From positions 992,001-1,056,000 of the forward strand of contig CAWFFM010000003.1 in NCBI GenBank assembly GCA_963815125.1: a stretch of 64,000 nt of DNA, given 5' to 3'. The position numbers and the translations under genes were made by a program. Below are positions 16,430-24,670 of this stretch, in pieces. How positions within the stretch are numbered: position 1 is the stretch's first letter; every line of letters starts with the position of its first letter. A model generated the notes under the pieces. That model was not told where the DNA came from and made no database searches. It saw only the letters and a program-made list of their open reading frames with translations. The stretch comes from Actinocatenispora sp963815125. GTDB lineage: Bacteria; Actinomycetota; Actinomycetes; Mycobacteriales; Micromonosporaceae.

Positions 16430-17041
16430 ATGGACCGGGCGAACCGGGCACTGGGCACCATCATCGCGGTGCTGCTGCTCCTGATCGGCGTGGCCGGAAC
16501 CCTGGCCAGTCTGGGCCGGATCCCCCGGGTGGCCCGCGGCACCGCACTGCTGCCGGTCGGCGTACGGACCCGCTGGCACAGCTGGGGGGTGTGGCCCTGG
16601 GTGGTACTCGCCGCCGTCGGCGTACTGCTCGTGGTCCTCGGCCTGCTGCTGCTCCGCGCCGAGCTGCGTACCAGGATGGTCCGGCCGATGCCCGATCTGC
16701 TGTGGACCGACCCGACCGTCGGCGACCCGGCCGCGCGGCACCGCGCCGACCCGGTGCTGCCGGGACACACCCGGGTACGGTCCGGCGCCATGCTGCACGG
16801 CATCGAACGCGACCTGGCCCGGCATCCGAAGGTGCGCCAGGTGAGCGTGGGGCTGGGTGGTGACGAGGCGCGACCGCTGCTCCGGGCCCGGATCGGCGTG
16901 GCCGCCGGCGCCGACCTGGCGAAACTGCAGGTCTACCTGGCCGAGAGTCTCACCCGGTTCACCACGACGACCGGTCTGCGGCCCGTTGACGTCCAGGTCG
17001 AGGTGACGCTCAGCGACCGGGAGGGCGCCCGGGTCGGCTGA
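16430..17041 (+). CDS. amaP: AmaP-like alkaline shock membrane anchor protein
   Basis: 203 residues: two hydrophobic helices (about 9-28 and 58-82) flanking an extracytoplasmic loop, then a cytoplasmic domain to the C-terminus with LLRARIGVAAGADLAKLQVYL-like alternation and a final VDVQVEVTLSD strand. This is the layout of AmaP, which tethers Asp23 to the membrane. Last gene of the Asp23 set. Its paralogy with the preceding DUF6286 protein (same order of two helices then an alpha/beta tail) suggests an ancient duplication. Confidence 0.8.
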   Translation: MDRANRALGTIIAVLLLLIGVAGTLASLGRIPRVARGTALLPVGVRTRWHSWGVWPWVVLAAVGVLLVVLGLLLLRAELRTRMVRPMPDLLWTDPTVGDPAARHRADPVLPGHTRVRSGAMLHGIERDLARHPKVRQVSVGLGGDEARPLLRARIGVAAGADLAKLQVYLAESLTRFTTTTGLRPVDVQVEVTLSDREGARVG

Positions 17042-17111
17042 TGATCGCCCCGGTGGCGGCGGTGGGCTAGATTCTCGGGTACCGCACAGCCGGCCGCAGG
17101 AGGATCGCACC

Positions 17112-17618
17112 GTGGGTTTCCCGGACAACATGCTCGTCGACGACGAGCGGGTGGTGCTACGGCTGCATCCGCACTGGAAGCGGCTGGTCGGCGCGTTCAT
17201 CGTGACCGTGCTGGTCGTCGGCCTGGCGGTATTCGGCATCGTGATGAGCCCCTGGCCCATCCTGTCGTACGTGGTGGCCGGTGTCGCCGTCCTGCTCCTG
17301 ATCCTCTATCCGCTGCGCCGTTTCCTCGGCTGGGCGACCACGCACTACGTGTTCACCAGCCGCCGGATCCTGCTGCGCAGTGGCATCCTGTCCCGGTCCG
17401 GCCGGGACATCCCGCTGGACCGGATCAACGACGTGTCGTTCGAGCACAACCTGCTGGAACGGATGCTGGGCTGCGGCACCCTGATCATCGAATCCGCCGG
17501 TGAGCACGGCCAGATCGTGCTCACCGACATCCCGCGGGTGGAGCACACCCAGAGCACCCTCTACCAACTGGTGGAAGAGGACTCCGAGCCGCGGCACACC
17601 GAGGAGATCGGTCACTGA
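17112..17618 (+). CDS. PH-domain membrane protein (bPH2/DUF304)
   Basis: 168 residues: two membrane helices (about 23-42 and 48-68) preceding a bacterial PH-like domain with YVFTSRRILLRSGILSRSG and DIPLDRINDVSFEHNLLER, then CGTLIIESAGEHG. These proteins are membrane-bound and of unknown molecular role. GTG at 17112 follows AGGAGG. It is the counterpart of Rv3278c, which is likewise near birA, gtrA and purK in mycobacteria. The last 7 nt overlap the convergent MaoC gene. Confidence 0.85.
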   Translation: MGFPDNMLVDDERVVLRLHPHWKRLVGAFIVTVLVVGLAVFGIVMSPWPILSYVVAGVAVLLLILYPLRRFLGWATTHYVFTSRRILLRSGILSRSGRDIPLDRINDVSFEHNLLERMLGCGTLIIESAGEHGQIVLTDIPRVEHTQSTLYQLVEEDSEPRHTEEIGH

Positions 17619-18124
17619 CCTGCGTGGCTGGTTCCGCGCATGGCGAACCAGCCACGGAAACGCATCTCCAGCACGGTGACGTCCGCTGTGCCGGCAGCAT
17701 CCAGCCGGTGCAGCCCACCGCTGAGCTGTACGGTGCCCAGGCCGGGGCGGCTGCGGGAGGGTTCCCGGTCCAGCACCCGAAGCTGCCCGGCCAGCCGGTC
17801 ACCGGCCCGTACGGGCGCCTTCCAGCGCAGTTCCTCCAGGCCGGGGGAGGCCGCCGCAGCGGCCCTGGACAGCACCCGGTCGACGTAGCTGCGCATGAAC
17901 AGACTGGCGGTGTACCAGCCGCTGGCGATCAGTCCGCCGTAGTCGCTGGTCGCTGCCAGCGCGTCGTCCACGTGGTACCACTGCGGGTCGAAGCGTTGCG
18001 CGTAGCGCAGCATCTCCGCGCCGTCCACGTCGATGACACCCAGGTCGAACACCCGACCAGGCACCAGATCCTCGTAGAACTCCTCCGGCACCGCACCGGT
18101 ACCGGACACCTGGTGGAAGGTCAT
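17612..18124 (-). CDS. MaoC-like acyl dehydratase (hotdog fold)
   Basis: 170-residue single-hotdog protein of the MaoC dehydratase/(R)-enoyl-CoA hydratase family: FYEDLVPGRVFDLG at the start, then RFDPQWYHVDDALA holding the Asp and His of the active site, and GLIASGWYTASLF on the long helix. Likely hydrates or dehydrates an acyl-CoA thioester. Its ATG at 18124 overlaps the stop of gtrA (ATGA), so it is coupled to the flippase gene, an unusual pairing. It runs convergently into the PH-domain gene with a 7-nt overlap. Confidence 0.85.
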   Translation of the reverse strand: MTFHQVSGTGAVPEEFYEDLVPGRVFDLGVIDVDGAEMLRYAQRFDPQWYHVDDALAATSDYGGLIASGWYTASLFMRSYVDRVLSRAAAAASPGLEELRWKAPVRAGDRLAGQLRVLDREPSRSRPGLGTVQLSGGLHRLDAAGTADVTVLEMRFRGWFAMRGTSHAGQ

Positions 18125-18696
18125 CCGCGCTCACCCCACTGGCTGTCGTTCTCACCACCGGCGGTCGGTTCGGGCAGGCCGGTGGACAACTCCACGGGCG
18201 GGTCGCTCAACGGCAGGAACACCCAGCGCCGGTACGCCCAGAACCGGAACAGGGTACCCAGCGCGTTGCCGACGATGTTGCCGGAGATGTTGTTGGCCAG
18301 TGCACTGTGGAACGCCCGCGGCCAGTAGAAGCCCAGCACGTAGTAGCTGAAACCGAGGCAGGCCAGGGCGATCAGCAGCCCGATGGCGTTCATCACGAAG
18401 TACAGCAGGTACTCCCGGGCGAGACTGGTACGCGGCCGGTTGCGCCAGGTCCAGTACCGGTTGCCGAGGAAGGCCGAGGTGGCGGCGACGGTGACCGAGA
18501 TCGTCTTGGAGGTCAGCGGCCCCCACCCGAACACGCTCTCGCAGAGGTTGTAGACGCCGATGTCGACCACGAAGGTGGCGCCACCGATCACGCCGAACTT
18601 GGCCACTTCGTTGATCAGTCCCCGGAACCGGGCGTGCAGGCCGCGGAGACCTCCGGCGGTCGGCTCATCCGCGCCTTCCACCCGTGACTGCGCCAC
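18121..18696 (-). CDS. GtrA-family lipid-sugar flippase
   Basis: 191-residue membrane protein with four helices (about 36-58, 62-82, 98-122, 130-150) of the GtrA family, which flips prenyl-phosphate-linked sugars across the membrane for cell-wall or teichoic-acid-like glycan modification. Key family segment: FGVIGGATFVVDIGVYN after the first charged stretch. Counterpart of Rv3277. GTG 18696 is preceded by a TAGTGT box 6 nt away, so probably leaderless; the box contains the TAG stop of the sigma-factor gene upstream. The MaoC gene follows with a 4-nt overlap. Confidence 0.87.
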   Translation of the reverse strand: MAQSRVEGADEPTAGGLRGLHARFRGLINEVAKFGVIGGATFVVDIGVYNLCESVFGWGPLTSKTISVTVAATSAFLGNRYWTWRNRPRTSLAREYLLYFVMNAIGLLIALACLGFSYYVLGFYWPRAFHSALANNISGNIVGNALGTLFRFWAYRRWVFLPLSDPPVELSTGLPEPTAGGENDSQWGERG

Positions 18697-18702
18697 CCGT
18701 CC

Positions 18703-18708
18703 ACACTA
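18703..18708 (-). promoter_or_regulatory. -10 box for leaderless gtrA
   Basis: TAGTGT on the minus strand ends 6 nt before the GTG of gtrA and includes the TAG stop codon of the sigma-factor gene. Confidence 0.45.
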
Positions 18709-19365
18709 GCTACCGGTCGGCAGGTTCTGCCCGAAGAAGGACGAATTCTCCGGAAACACGCGTCCGGCGATCTCCGGATCCGACCCGTCGGCGTGGTGTT
18801 CCTGCAGGTACATCTGGCGGAGCCGGCCACGGGCCCGGTACGCGAGCGCGGACACCCCGTTCGGTGTCAGGCCCAGCAGCGGCGCCACCTGCGCCGGGGT
18901 CTCGTCCTGTACGGCGGTGTGCCACAGCACCGCGCGCCAGCGTTCCGGCAGCCGGCGGAACGCCCGCGCGGTGGTGGAGAGCACCAGACTGCCGGCGCCG
19001 GCATCGTCGGGTGCCCCCGCGTCGTACGGGCTGAGGTCGTCGGTGACGGTGACCCGGCGGTCCCGGCGGCTCTGCCGGTAGCAGGTGTTGCGCAGACTGG
19101 TCAGCAGGTACGCCCGGAACGCCAGGTCCGGTCCGTGCCCGGTGCGCAGTCGGGCCAGCAGCCGGACGAACGACTCGGCCACCAGGTCATCGGCGGACGC
19201 CCGGTCGGTCACCAGGGCGCGGGCCATCCGGTACGCCGCCGCGACGTGCCGCCGGTACAGGGTGCCGAACGCGGCACTGTCGCCGTTGCGGGTGGCAGTG
19301 ATCAGCTCCGCGTCGCCGGGTTCCTCCGTCGTGGTGGCCGTCCGGGGTCGAGGGATGGTCGTCAT
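18706..19365 (-). CDS. ECF-type RNA polymerase sigma factor
   Basis: 219 residues. Region 2 at about 40-105 (AAFGTLYRRHVAAAYRMARA, then ADDLVAESFVRLLARL) and region 4 at about 145-200 with PERWRAVLWHTAVQDETPAQ and the helix-turn-helix VAPLLGLTPNGVSALAYRAR. After region 4 comes only a 30-residue polar tail. Related actinobacterial sigmas often carry a long C-terminal zinc-finger extension, and no anti-sigma gene is adjacent. ATG 19365 chosen; the alternative ATG 19398 sits inside a palindrome (19395-19412) that is probably an operator, and neither start has a good ribosome site. May be expressed together with gtrA and MaoC. Confidence 0.87.
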   Translation of the reverse strand: MTTIPRPRTATTTEEPGDAELITATRNGDSAAFGTLYRRHVAAAYRMARALVTDRASADDLVAESFVRLLARLRTGHGPDLAFRAYLLTSLRNTCYRQSRRDRRVTVTDDLSPYDAGAPDDAGAGSLVLSTTARAFRRLPERWRAVLWHTAVQDETPAQVAPLLGLTPNGVSALAYRARGRLRQMYLQEHHADGSDPEIAGRVFPENSSFFGQNLPTGS

Positions 19366-19394
19366 CGGGTGCCGTTCCGGTCCAGGTGCGCCTC

Positions 19395-19412
19395 TCATCA
19401 GCGTGCTGATGA
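19395..19412. promoter_or_regulatory. 8-bp inverted repeat before the sigma factor gene
   Basis: TCATCAGC-GT-GCTGATGA, perfect arms with a 2-bp centre, 30 nt upstream of the chosen sigma-factor ATG. This is a candidate operator for control of the sigma gene. Confidence 0.55.
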
Positions 19413-19571
19413 CATTCGTTACGTAAAACGCGGAACGGGGAGGTCGGTGACGGTACGTCGGTGACGGCGCGAACGGTCCGGTTCCACCTGCCGTGACCGA
19501 CCGACAGTCCTAGTGTCCGGCCGGCGGGGTCGGCCGGTGGAGTCGCTGGCCGGCCCGGGCAGCGCGGACCC

Positions 19572-19577
19572 TAGGCT
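19572..19577 (+). promoter_or_regulatory. -10 box for leaderless purK
   Basis: TAGGCT ends 8 nt before ATG 19586. No ribosome site is present in between, so the transcript should begin near the ATG. Confidence 0.5.
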
Positions 19578-19585
19578 AGGGGCCG

Positions 19586-20770
19586 ATGGACAGTCGGACC
19601 GATCTTCCTGTGGTCGGCATGGTGGGTGCGGGCCAGTTGGCCCGGATGACCCACCAGGCCGCGATAGCCCTCGGCCAGTCGCTACGCATCCTGGCCGCCT
19701 CACCCGACGACGGCGCCGCGCTGGTCGCCGCCGACGTACTGGTGGGCCAGCACACCGATCTCGACGCGCTGCGCAAGCTGGCGGACGGCTGCGATGTGGT
19801 CACCTTCGACCACGAGCACGTACCGCCGGAGCACATCCGGGCGCTGGTCGCCGAGGGCCATGCGGTGTACCCGGGTCCGGACGCGCTGATCTGCGCGCAG
19901 GACAAGCAGGTGATGCGCGAAAGGCTGACCGCGCTGGCTATCCGCTGTCCGCGCTGGGCACCGGTCGCCTTGACCGCGGACCTGGTGCGGTTCGGTGACG
20001 ATGCCGGGTGGCCGGTGGTCCTGAAGGCCGCCCGGGGCGGTTACGACGGTCGCGGCGTGTGGATGGTGGACGACGCATCGACCGCCGGGCCGCTGGTGGA
20101 CGAGCTGACCGCCGCCGGTACCCCGCTGATCGTGGAGGAACGGGTCGCGCTGCGCCGGGAACTGGCCGCGGTGGTGGCGCGGTCCCCGTTCGGCCAGATC
20201 GCGGCCTACCCGGTGGTGGAGACCGTGCAGCGCGACGGCATCTGCGTCGAGGTACTGGCGCCCGCACCGGGACTGTCGGAGGACCGGGCGGTCGAGGCGC
20301 AGCACCTGGCCATCCGGATCGCGGCCGAACTCGGCGTGGTCGGGATCCTGGCGGTGGAACTGTTCGAGACCGTCGACGGTGGCCTGGTGGTCAACGAACT
20401 GGCCATGCGCCCGCACAACTCGGCGCACTGGACCATCGAGGGTGCCCGGACCTCGCAGTTCGAGCAGCATCTGCGGGCCGTACTGGACTATCCGATGGGT
20501 TCGACCGGACTGACCGCGCCGGTCGTGGTGATGGCCAACGTACTGGGCGGTGAACCCGGCGGGCTGGGCATTGACGAGCGGCTGCACCACCTGTTCGCCG
20601 AGGTACCGGAGGCGAAGGTGCATCTGTACGGCAAGCAGGTACGGCCCGGCCGCAAGATCGGGCACGTGACGGTCCCCGGTACGGACCTGGAACGGGTACG
20701 CGACCGCGCGGCGCGCGCGGCCAACTGGTTGCGCTACGGCCGTGGGGCCGCAGGACAGGAGACGACGTGA
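19586..20770 (+). CDS. purK: 5-(carboxyamino)imidazole ribonucleotide synthase PurK
   Basis: 394-residue ATP-grasp enzyme of purine synthesis that carboxylates AIR to N5-CAIR using bicarbonate and ATP. N-terminal Rossmann part with VGMVGAGQLARMTHQAA, ATP-grasp segments WPVVLKAARGGYDGRGVW and VEERVALRRELAAVVARS, and the conserved VNELAMRPHNSAHWTIEG near residue 270. Leaderless ATG. Its GTGA overlap with purE (20767-20770) couples the two successive enzymes. Order purK-purE next to gtrA and the PH-domain gene is the same as in mycobacteria. Confidence 0.96.
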   Translation: MDSRTDLPVVGMVGAGQLARMTHQAAIALGQSLRILAASPDDGAALVAADVLVGQHTDLDALRKLADGCDVVTFDHEHVPPEHIRALVAEGHAVYPGPDALICAQDKQVMRERLTALAIRCPRWAPVALTADLVRFGDDAGWPVVLKAARGGYDGRGVWMVDDASTAGPLVDELTAAGTPLIVEERVALRRELAAVVARSPFGQIAAYPVVETVQRDGICVEVLAPAPGLSEDRAVEAQHLAIRIAAELGVVGILAVELFETVDGGLVVNELAMRPHNSAHWTIEGARTSQFEQHLRAVLDYPMGSTGLTAPVVVMANVLGGEPGGLGIDERLHHLFAEVPEAKVHLYGKQVRPGRKIGHVTVPGTDLERVRDRAARAANWLRYGRGAAGQETT

Positions 20771-21288
20771 CACAGCGGGCACCGCTGGTGGGCGTGATCA
20801 TGGGCAGCGACTCGGACTGGCCGACGATGCGGGCGGCGAGCGAGGCGCTGGACGAGTTCGAGGTCGACCACGAGGTACGGGTGGTCTCGGCGCACCGCAC
20901 CCCCCGGCTGATGCTCGACTACGCCAGGGACGCCGCCGGTCGGGGACTGCGGGTGGTGATCGCGGGAGCCGGCGGTGCCGCGCACCTGCCCGGGATGGTG
21001 GCCGCGGCGACACCGCTGCCGGTGATCGGGGTACCGGTGCCGTTGAAGCATCTCGACGGGCTCGATTCGCTGCTGTCCATCGTGCAGATGCCGGCCGGTG
21101 TACCGGTGGCCACGGTGTCGGTCGGCGGCGCCCGCAACGCCGGCCTGCTCGCGGTACGGATACTGGCCTCGGCGGGCACCCCGGAGGGCGGCGCGCTACG
21201 GGACCGGATGAGCGAGTTCCAGTCCGGGCTGGAACGCCTGGTCGCGGAGAAGGACGCCGCCCTGCGCGCCAGCCTCAGCAGCGACTGA
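20767..21288 (+). CDS. purE: N5-carboxyaminoimidazole ribonucleotide mutase PurE
   Basis: 173-residue class I PurE that converts N5-CAIR to CAIR, the product of PurK. Signature IMGSDSDWPTM near residues 15-25 (substrate phosphate loop), VVSAHRTPRLM containing the catalytic His, and AGAGGAAHLPGMVAA. Length matches the bacterial octameric enzyme. GTG start in the purK stop codon. Ends 30 bp before the convergent CoA-binding protein gene, with no clear terminator seen between. Confidence 0.96.
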   Translation: MTQRAPLVGVIMGSDSDWPTMRAASEALDEFEVDHEVRVVSAHRTPRLMLDYARDAAGRGLRVVIAGAGGAAHLPGMVAAATPLPVIGVPVPLKHLDGLDSLLSIVQMPAGVPVATVSVGGARNAGLLAVRILASAGTPEGGALRDRMSEFQSGLERLVAEKDAALRASLSSD

Positions 21289-21318
21289 GCGACCGCGCCG
21301 GCGTCCTGTCCGGAGGTG

Positions 21319-21714
21319 TCAGCGCCATTCGATCGCCGGGCAGGTATCCATCACCACGTCCAGTCCGGCCGCGGCGGCCCGGTCGGCGGCCGCCTCGTCG
21401 ATCACCCCGAGCTGCAGCCAGACCGCCTTGGCGCCGATGCTGACCGCCTCGTCGACGTGTACCCCGGCCAGGTCGGAGCGGCGGAAGACATCGACCACGT
21501 CGACGGGTGTGCCGATCTCGGCCAGTGACCGGAAACCCGGCAGACCGTGTACGGACTCACCGCGCGGGTTGACCGGGATCACCTCCCGGCCGTGGTCGAG
21601 CAGGAACCGGGCGACCCGGTACGCGGGCCGCTCGGGGCGGTCGCCGAGGCCGACCACCGCCCAGGTCCGGTGGGCCAGTACCCGTTCGATGACGGCCGGG
21701 TCGCGGTAGCGCAC
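21319..21714 (-). CDS. CoA-binding domain protein
   Basis: 131-residue Rossmann-fold protein of the CoA_binding family (YccU-like). RTWAVVGLGDRPERPAYRVA holds the nucleotide-binding glycine loop, then VIPVNPRGESVHGLPGFRSL, and VDVVDVFRRSD; a final DTCPAIEW is typical. Role unknown; some members bind CoA. GTG 21714 follows AGGGGGA and is 14 bp after the stop of UDP-glucose dehydrogenase on the same strand, so likely co-transcribed. A longer open frame running back through that gene is a shadow. Confidence 0.87.
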   Translation of the reverse strand: MRYRDPAVIERVLAHRTWAVVGLGDRPERPAYRVARFLLDHGREVIPVNPRGESVHGLPGFRSLAEIGTPVDVVDVFRRSDLAGVHVDEAVSIGAKAVWLQLGVIDEAAADRAAAAGLDVVMDTCPAIEWR

Positions 21715-21728
21715 TGTCGTCCCCCTGG

Positions 21729-23162
21729 TCAGATGATCGGCCGGCCCATGGCCCGGTAGTCCCAGCCGGCCGCGGTCCAACTGACGTGGTCCAGACAGTT
21801 GCGGCCGTCCACCACCCGACGGGCCCGGGCAGCCTTGCCCAGCACCGCCGGGTCGGCCCGACGGAACTCCTCCCACTCGGTCAGTACGCAGGTCAGGTCC
21901 GCGTCCCGGACCGCGTCGAGCAGCGACTTCGCGTAGCTGACCGTGTCGAGTTCGCGGCGGGCGTTCTCCATCCCCTCCGGGTCGTAGACCACTACATCGG
22001 CGTTGGTCTTCGACAGTGCCTTGGCGATGGCCAGCGACGGCGAGTCCCGTACGTCGTCGGAGTTGGGTTTGAACGCCGCGCCCAGCACCGCGACCCGGAC
22101 GCCGGTGAAGTCCGGGCCGGCCGGTCCGATCGGACGGCCGAGCAGTTCGGCGGCCATCTGCAGGACCCGGGTGCGACGCCGGGTGTTGACCAGGTCGACC
22201 TCGTGCAGGAAACGCAGCGCCTCGCCGGCGCCGATCTCCTGGGCCCGGGCCTGGAACGCGCGGATGTCCTTGGGTAGGCAGCCACCGCCGAAGCCGATGC
22301 CGGCGCGCAGGAACTTGTTGCCGATCCGGGCGTCGTAGCCGATCGACTTGGCCAGCAGCGTCACGTCGGCACCGGAGGCCTCGCACACCTCGGCCATCGC
22401 GTTGATGAAGGAGATCTTGGTGGCCAGGAAGGCGTTCGCGGCGACCTTGACCAGTTCTGCGGTGGCGAAGTCGGTGACCACCACCGGCACCTCGCGGTCC
22501 TCGGTGGCGGCCAGGTCGAACAGCGCCTTGTGCACGGTGTAGAGCATCGCCCGGGACCAGTCGCTCTTGACCCCGAACACCACCCGGTCCGGGCGCAGTA
22601 CGTCCTCGCAGGCGAAGCCCTCGCGCAGGAACTCCGGGCTCCACGCGACGTGTACCTCGACGTTGTCCGGTGCGTGCTTGTGCGCCAGTTCCTCGACCCA
22701 GGAGGCGGTACCGACCGGGACGGTGGATTTGCCGACGATCAGGGCCTTGCGGGTCAGGTGGGGGGCCAGGCTGGTGACGGCCGATTCCACGTACGACAGG
22801 TCGGCGGCCATCCCGTCGGCCCGTTGCGGGGTACCGACGCAGATGAAGTGCACGTCACCGAATTCGGCGGCTTCGGCGTAATCGGTGCTGAAGCGCAGCC
22901 GGCCGGTGGCCAGGTTGCGTTTGAGCAGCTCGTCCAGACCTGGTTCGTGGATCGGGTTCTCACCTGCGGCGAGCTTTGCCACCTTCTCGGCATCGACGTC
23001 CACACCGAGTACCTCGTAGCCGAGCTCGGCGAAGCAGGCCGCGTAGGTGGAGCCCAGGTAGCCGATGCCCAGGAAGGTCAGCCGGGGTTTCGCGGCGCCT
23101 GAGGGCGGGGTACTGGTCGGCTGCGACTGAACCGGGGACGTGCTGGGAAACTGGACGGTCAC
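21729..23162 (-). CDS. UDP-glucose 6-dehydrogenase
   Basis: 477-residue NAD-dependent enzyme that oxidises UDP-glucose to UDP-glucuronate for capsule or exopolysaccharide. Three domains: N-terminal NAD-binding (GIGYLG at 32-37; FICVGTP at 106-112; GKSTVPVGT at 144-152), a central helix, and a C-terminal UDP-binding domain. The catalytic Cys295 is in GFGGGCLPKD. Compared with a standard protein it has a 25-residue Ser/Pro/Thr-rich N-terminus, so translation might begin later, at or near residue 26. Likely co-transcribed with the CoA-binding gene. Divergent from the acyl-CoA dehydrogenase gene. Confidence 0.92.
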   Translation of the reverse strand: MTVQFPSTSPVQSQPTSTPPSGAAKPRLTFLGIGYLGSTYAACFAELGYEVLGVDVDAEKVAKLAAGENPIHEPGLDELLKRNLATGRLRFSTDYAEAAEFGDVHFICVGTPQRADGMAADLSYVESAVTSLAPHLTRKALIVGKSTVPVGTASWVEELAHKHAPDNVEVHVAWSPEFLREGFACEDVLRPDRVVFGVKSDWSRAMLYTVHKALFDLAATEDREVPVVVTDFATAELVKVAANAFLATKISFINAMAEVCEASGADVTLLAKSIGYDARIGNKFLRAGIGFGGGCLPKDIRAFQARAQEIGAGEALRFLHEVDLVNTRRRTRVLQMAAELLGRPIGPAGPDFTGVRVAVLGAAFKPNSDDVRDSPSLAIAKALSKTNADVVVYDPEGMENARRELDTVSYAKSLLDAVRDADLTCVLTEWEEFRRADPAVLGKAARARRVVDGRNCLDHVSWTAAGWDYRAMGRPII

Positions 23163-23232
23163 GTGGTCTCCGCTCCGCGATGGGCTCCGACGCTGGGCTG
23201 GCGATGTGCGACTGACTGTCTACCGTTGTGTG

Positions 23233-23248
23233 CACAGCCAGGGCTGTG
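23233..23248. promoter_or_regulatory. Inverted repeat between ugd and acyl-CoA dehydrogenase
   Basis: CACAGCC-AG-GGCTGTG, perfect 7-bp arms with a 2-bp centre, 71 bp upstream of the UDP-glucose dehydrogenase start and 115 bp upstream of the acyl-CoA dehydrogenase start. Candidate operator for one or both. Confidence 0.45.
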
Positions 23249-23362
23249 TTCAAACGGCGGCGCCCCGGCGAGGATAGACCCCATGAGCCTGAGAGGGCTG
23301 ACAGCGGGATGCTACTCGTCGGTATCCTCACAGCATCAGCCGCGCCGGGAAGGAACAGCCAG

Positions 23363-24520
23363 ATGAGCAGTCCGGAATTCGCCGTGTACCAGCTGCCCGA
23401 GGAACATCAGGCGATCCGTGAGGCGGTCCGGGCAGTCTGTGACGGCAAAGTGGCACCGAACGCCGCCGAGGTTGATGAGAAGGCCATCTTCCCACAAGTG
23501 GCGTACGACGCTTTGCGTGCTGCCGACTTCCATGCCCCACATGTCCCCGCCGAGTACGGCGGTGCCGGGGCGGATGCGCTGGCCACGGCCATCGTGATCG
23601 AGGAGGTGGCCCGGGCCTGCGCGTCGTCGTCGCTGATCCCGGCGGTGAACAAGCTGGGCACGATGCCGCTGCTGTTGGCCGGCAGCCCGGAACTGAAGCA
23701 GAAGTACCTTCCGCCGGTGGCCTCCGGTGCCGGCATGTTCTCGTACTGCCTGTCCGAACCGGAGGCGGGCAGTGACGCCGCGTCGATGAAGACCCGGGCA
23801 GTACGTGATGGTGATCACTGGGTACTGAACGGCGCGAAGCGGTGGATCACCAACGCAGGCGTCAGCGACTACTACACCGTGTTTGCGGTCACAGATCCGG
23901 AGAAGCGGTCCAAGGGGATCTCCGCCTTCGTGGTGGAGAAGGCCGACGAGGGCGTCAGCTTCGGTGCGCCCGAACACAAGCTGGGCATCAAGGGTTCACC
24001 GACCCGCGAGGTCTACTTCGACAACGTACGGATCCCGGCCGACCGGTTGATCGGCGCCGAGGGCGAAGGGTTCCGTATCGCGATGCGTACCCTCGACCAC
24101 ACCCGGGTGACGATCGCCGCACAGGCGGTTGGCATCGCGCAGGGTGCACTCGACTACGCGGCCGGTTATGTGGCTGAGCGCAAGCAGTTCGGCAAGCCGA
24201 TCGTCGAGTTCCAGGGCGTGCAGTTCATGCTCGCCGACATGGCGATGAAGCTGGAGGCGGCCCGGCAGATGACCTACGTGGCCGCTGCCAAGTCCGAACG
24301 TGGCGACGACGACCTGACCTTCTTCGGTGCCGCGGCCAAGTGCTACGCCTCGGATGCGGCGATGGAGATCACCACCGATGCGGTACAACTGCTCGGTGGC
24401 TACGGTTACACCCGCGACTACCCGGTCGAGCGGATGATGCGGGACGCCAAGATCACCCAGATCTACGAGGGCACCAACCAGGTCCAGCGCATCGTGATGG
24501 CCCGGAACCTGCCCCGCTAG
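23363..24520 (+). CDS. fadE25: Acyl-CoA dehydrogenase (FadE25-like)
   Basis: 385-residue FAD enzyme of the acyl-CoA dehydrogenase family, catalysing alpha,beta-dehydrogenation of acyl-CoA. Motifs: YCLSEPEAGSDAASMKTRA (flavin and substrate), RKQFGKPI, and QLLGGYGYTRDYPVERMMRD. The catalytic base is Glu369 in IYEGTNQ, as in short-chain and glutaryl-type members. ATG 23363 follows AAGGAACAG; longer upstream frames have no ribosome site. The order fadE25-purE-purK is the same as Rv3274c-Rv3276c. Single gene ending at a strong hairpin. Confidence 0.94.
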   Translation: MSSPEFAVYQLPEEHQAIREAVRAVCDGKVAPNAAEVDEKAIFPQVAYDALRAADFHAPHVPAEYGGAGADALATAIVIEEVARACASSSLIPAVNKLGTMPLLLAGSPELKQKYLPPVASGAGMFSYCLSEPEAGSDAASMKTRAVRDGDHWVLNGAKRWITNAGVSDYYTVFAVTDPEKRSKGISAFVVEKADEGVSFGAPEHKLGIKGSPTREVYFDNVRIPADRLIGAEGEGFRIAMRTLDHTRVTIAAQAVGIAQGALDYAAGYVAERKQFGKPIVEFQGVQFMLADMAMKLEAARQMTYVAAAKSERGDDDLTFFGAAAKCYASDAAMEITTDAVQLLGGYGYTRDYPVERMMRDAKITQIYEGTNQVQRIVMARNLPR

Positions 24521-24535
24521 CCAGGACCCGCCCAG

Positions 24536-24572
24536 CCGAGCCCCGCCGCACCGCGTGTGCCGCGGGGCTCGG
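24536..24572 (+). terminator. hairpin terminator after acyl-CoA dehydrogenase
   Basis: Arms CCGAGCCCCGC (24536-24546) and GCGGGGCTCGG (24562-24572), perfect 11 bp. AGGACC (24523-24528) and GGTCCT (24571-24576) lengthen the stem. Confidence 0.75.
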
Positions 24573-24670
24573 TCCTGTCCGGGGCGCTCCTCTCCTGCCC
24601 GCCGTCTGTTTCTGACGACCGGGCGTGGCGCAGTTTGCCGGGCTGAGCCTGACACGGCATTCTGGAGCCG

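Noticed and set aside
15440..17260. 606-residue open frame antisense to the Asp23 operon
   Set aside because: Antisense to coupled genes with good ribosome sites; composition is Arg/Gly/Ser-rich shadow.
21319..22644. Longer frame for the CoA-binding protein extending through UDP-glucose dehydrogenase
   Set aside because: Only the last 131 residues have family similarity, and a GTG with a ribosome site exists at 21714.
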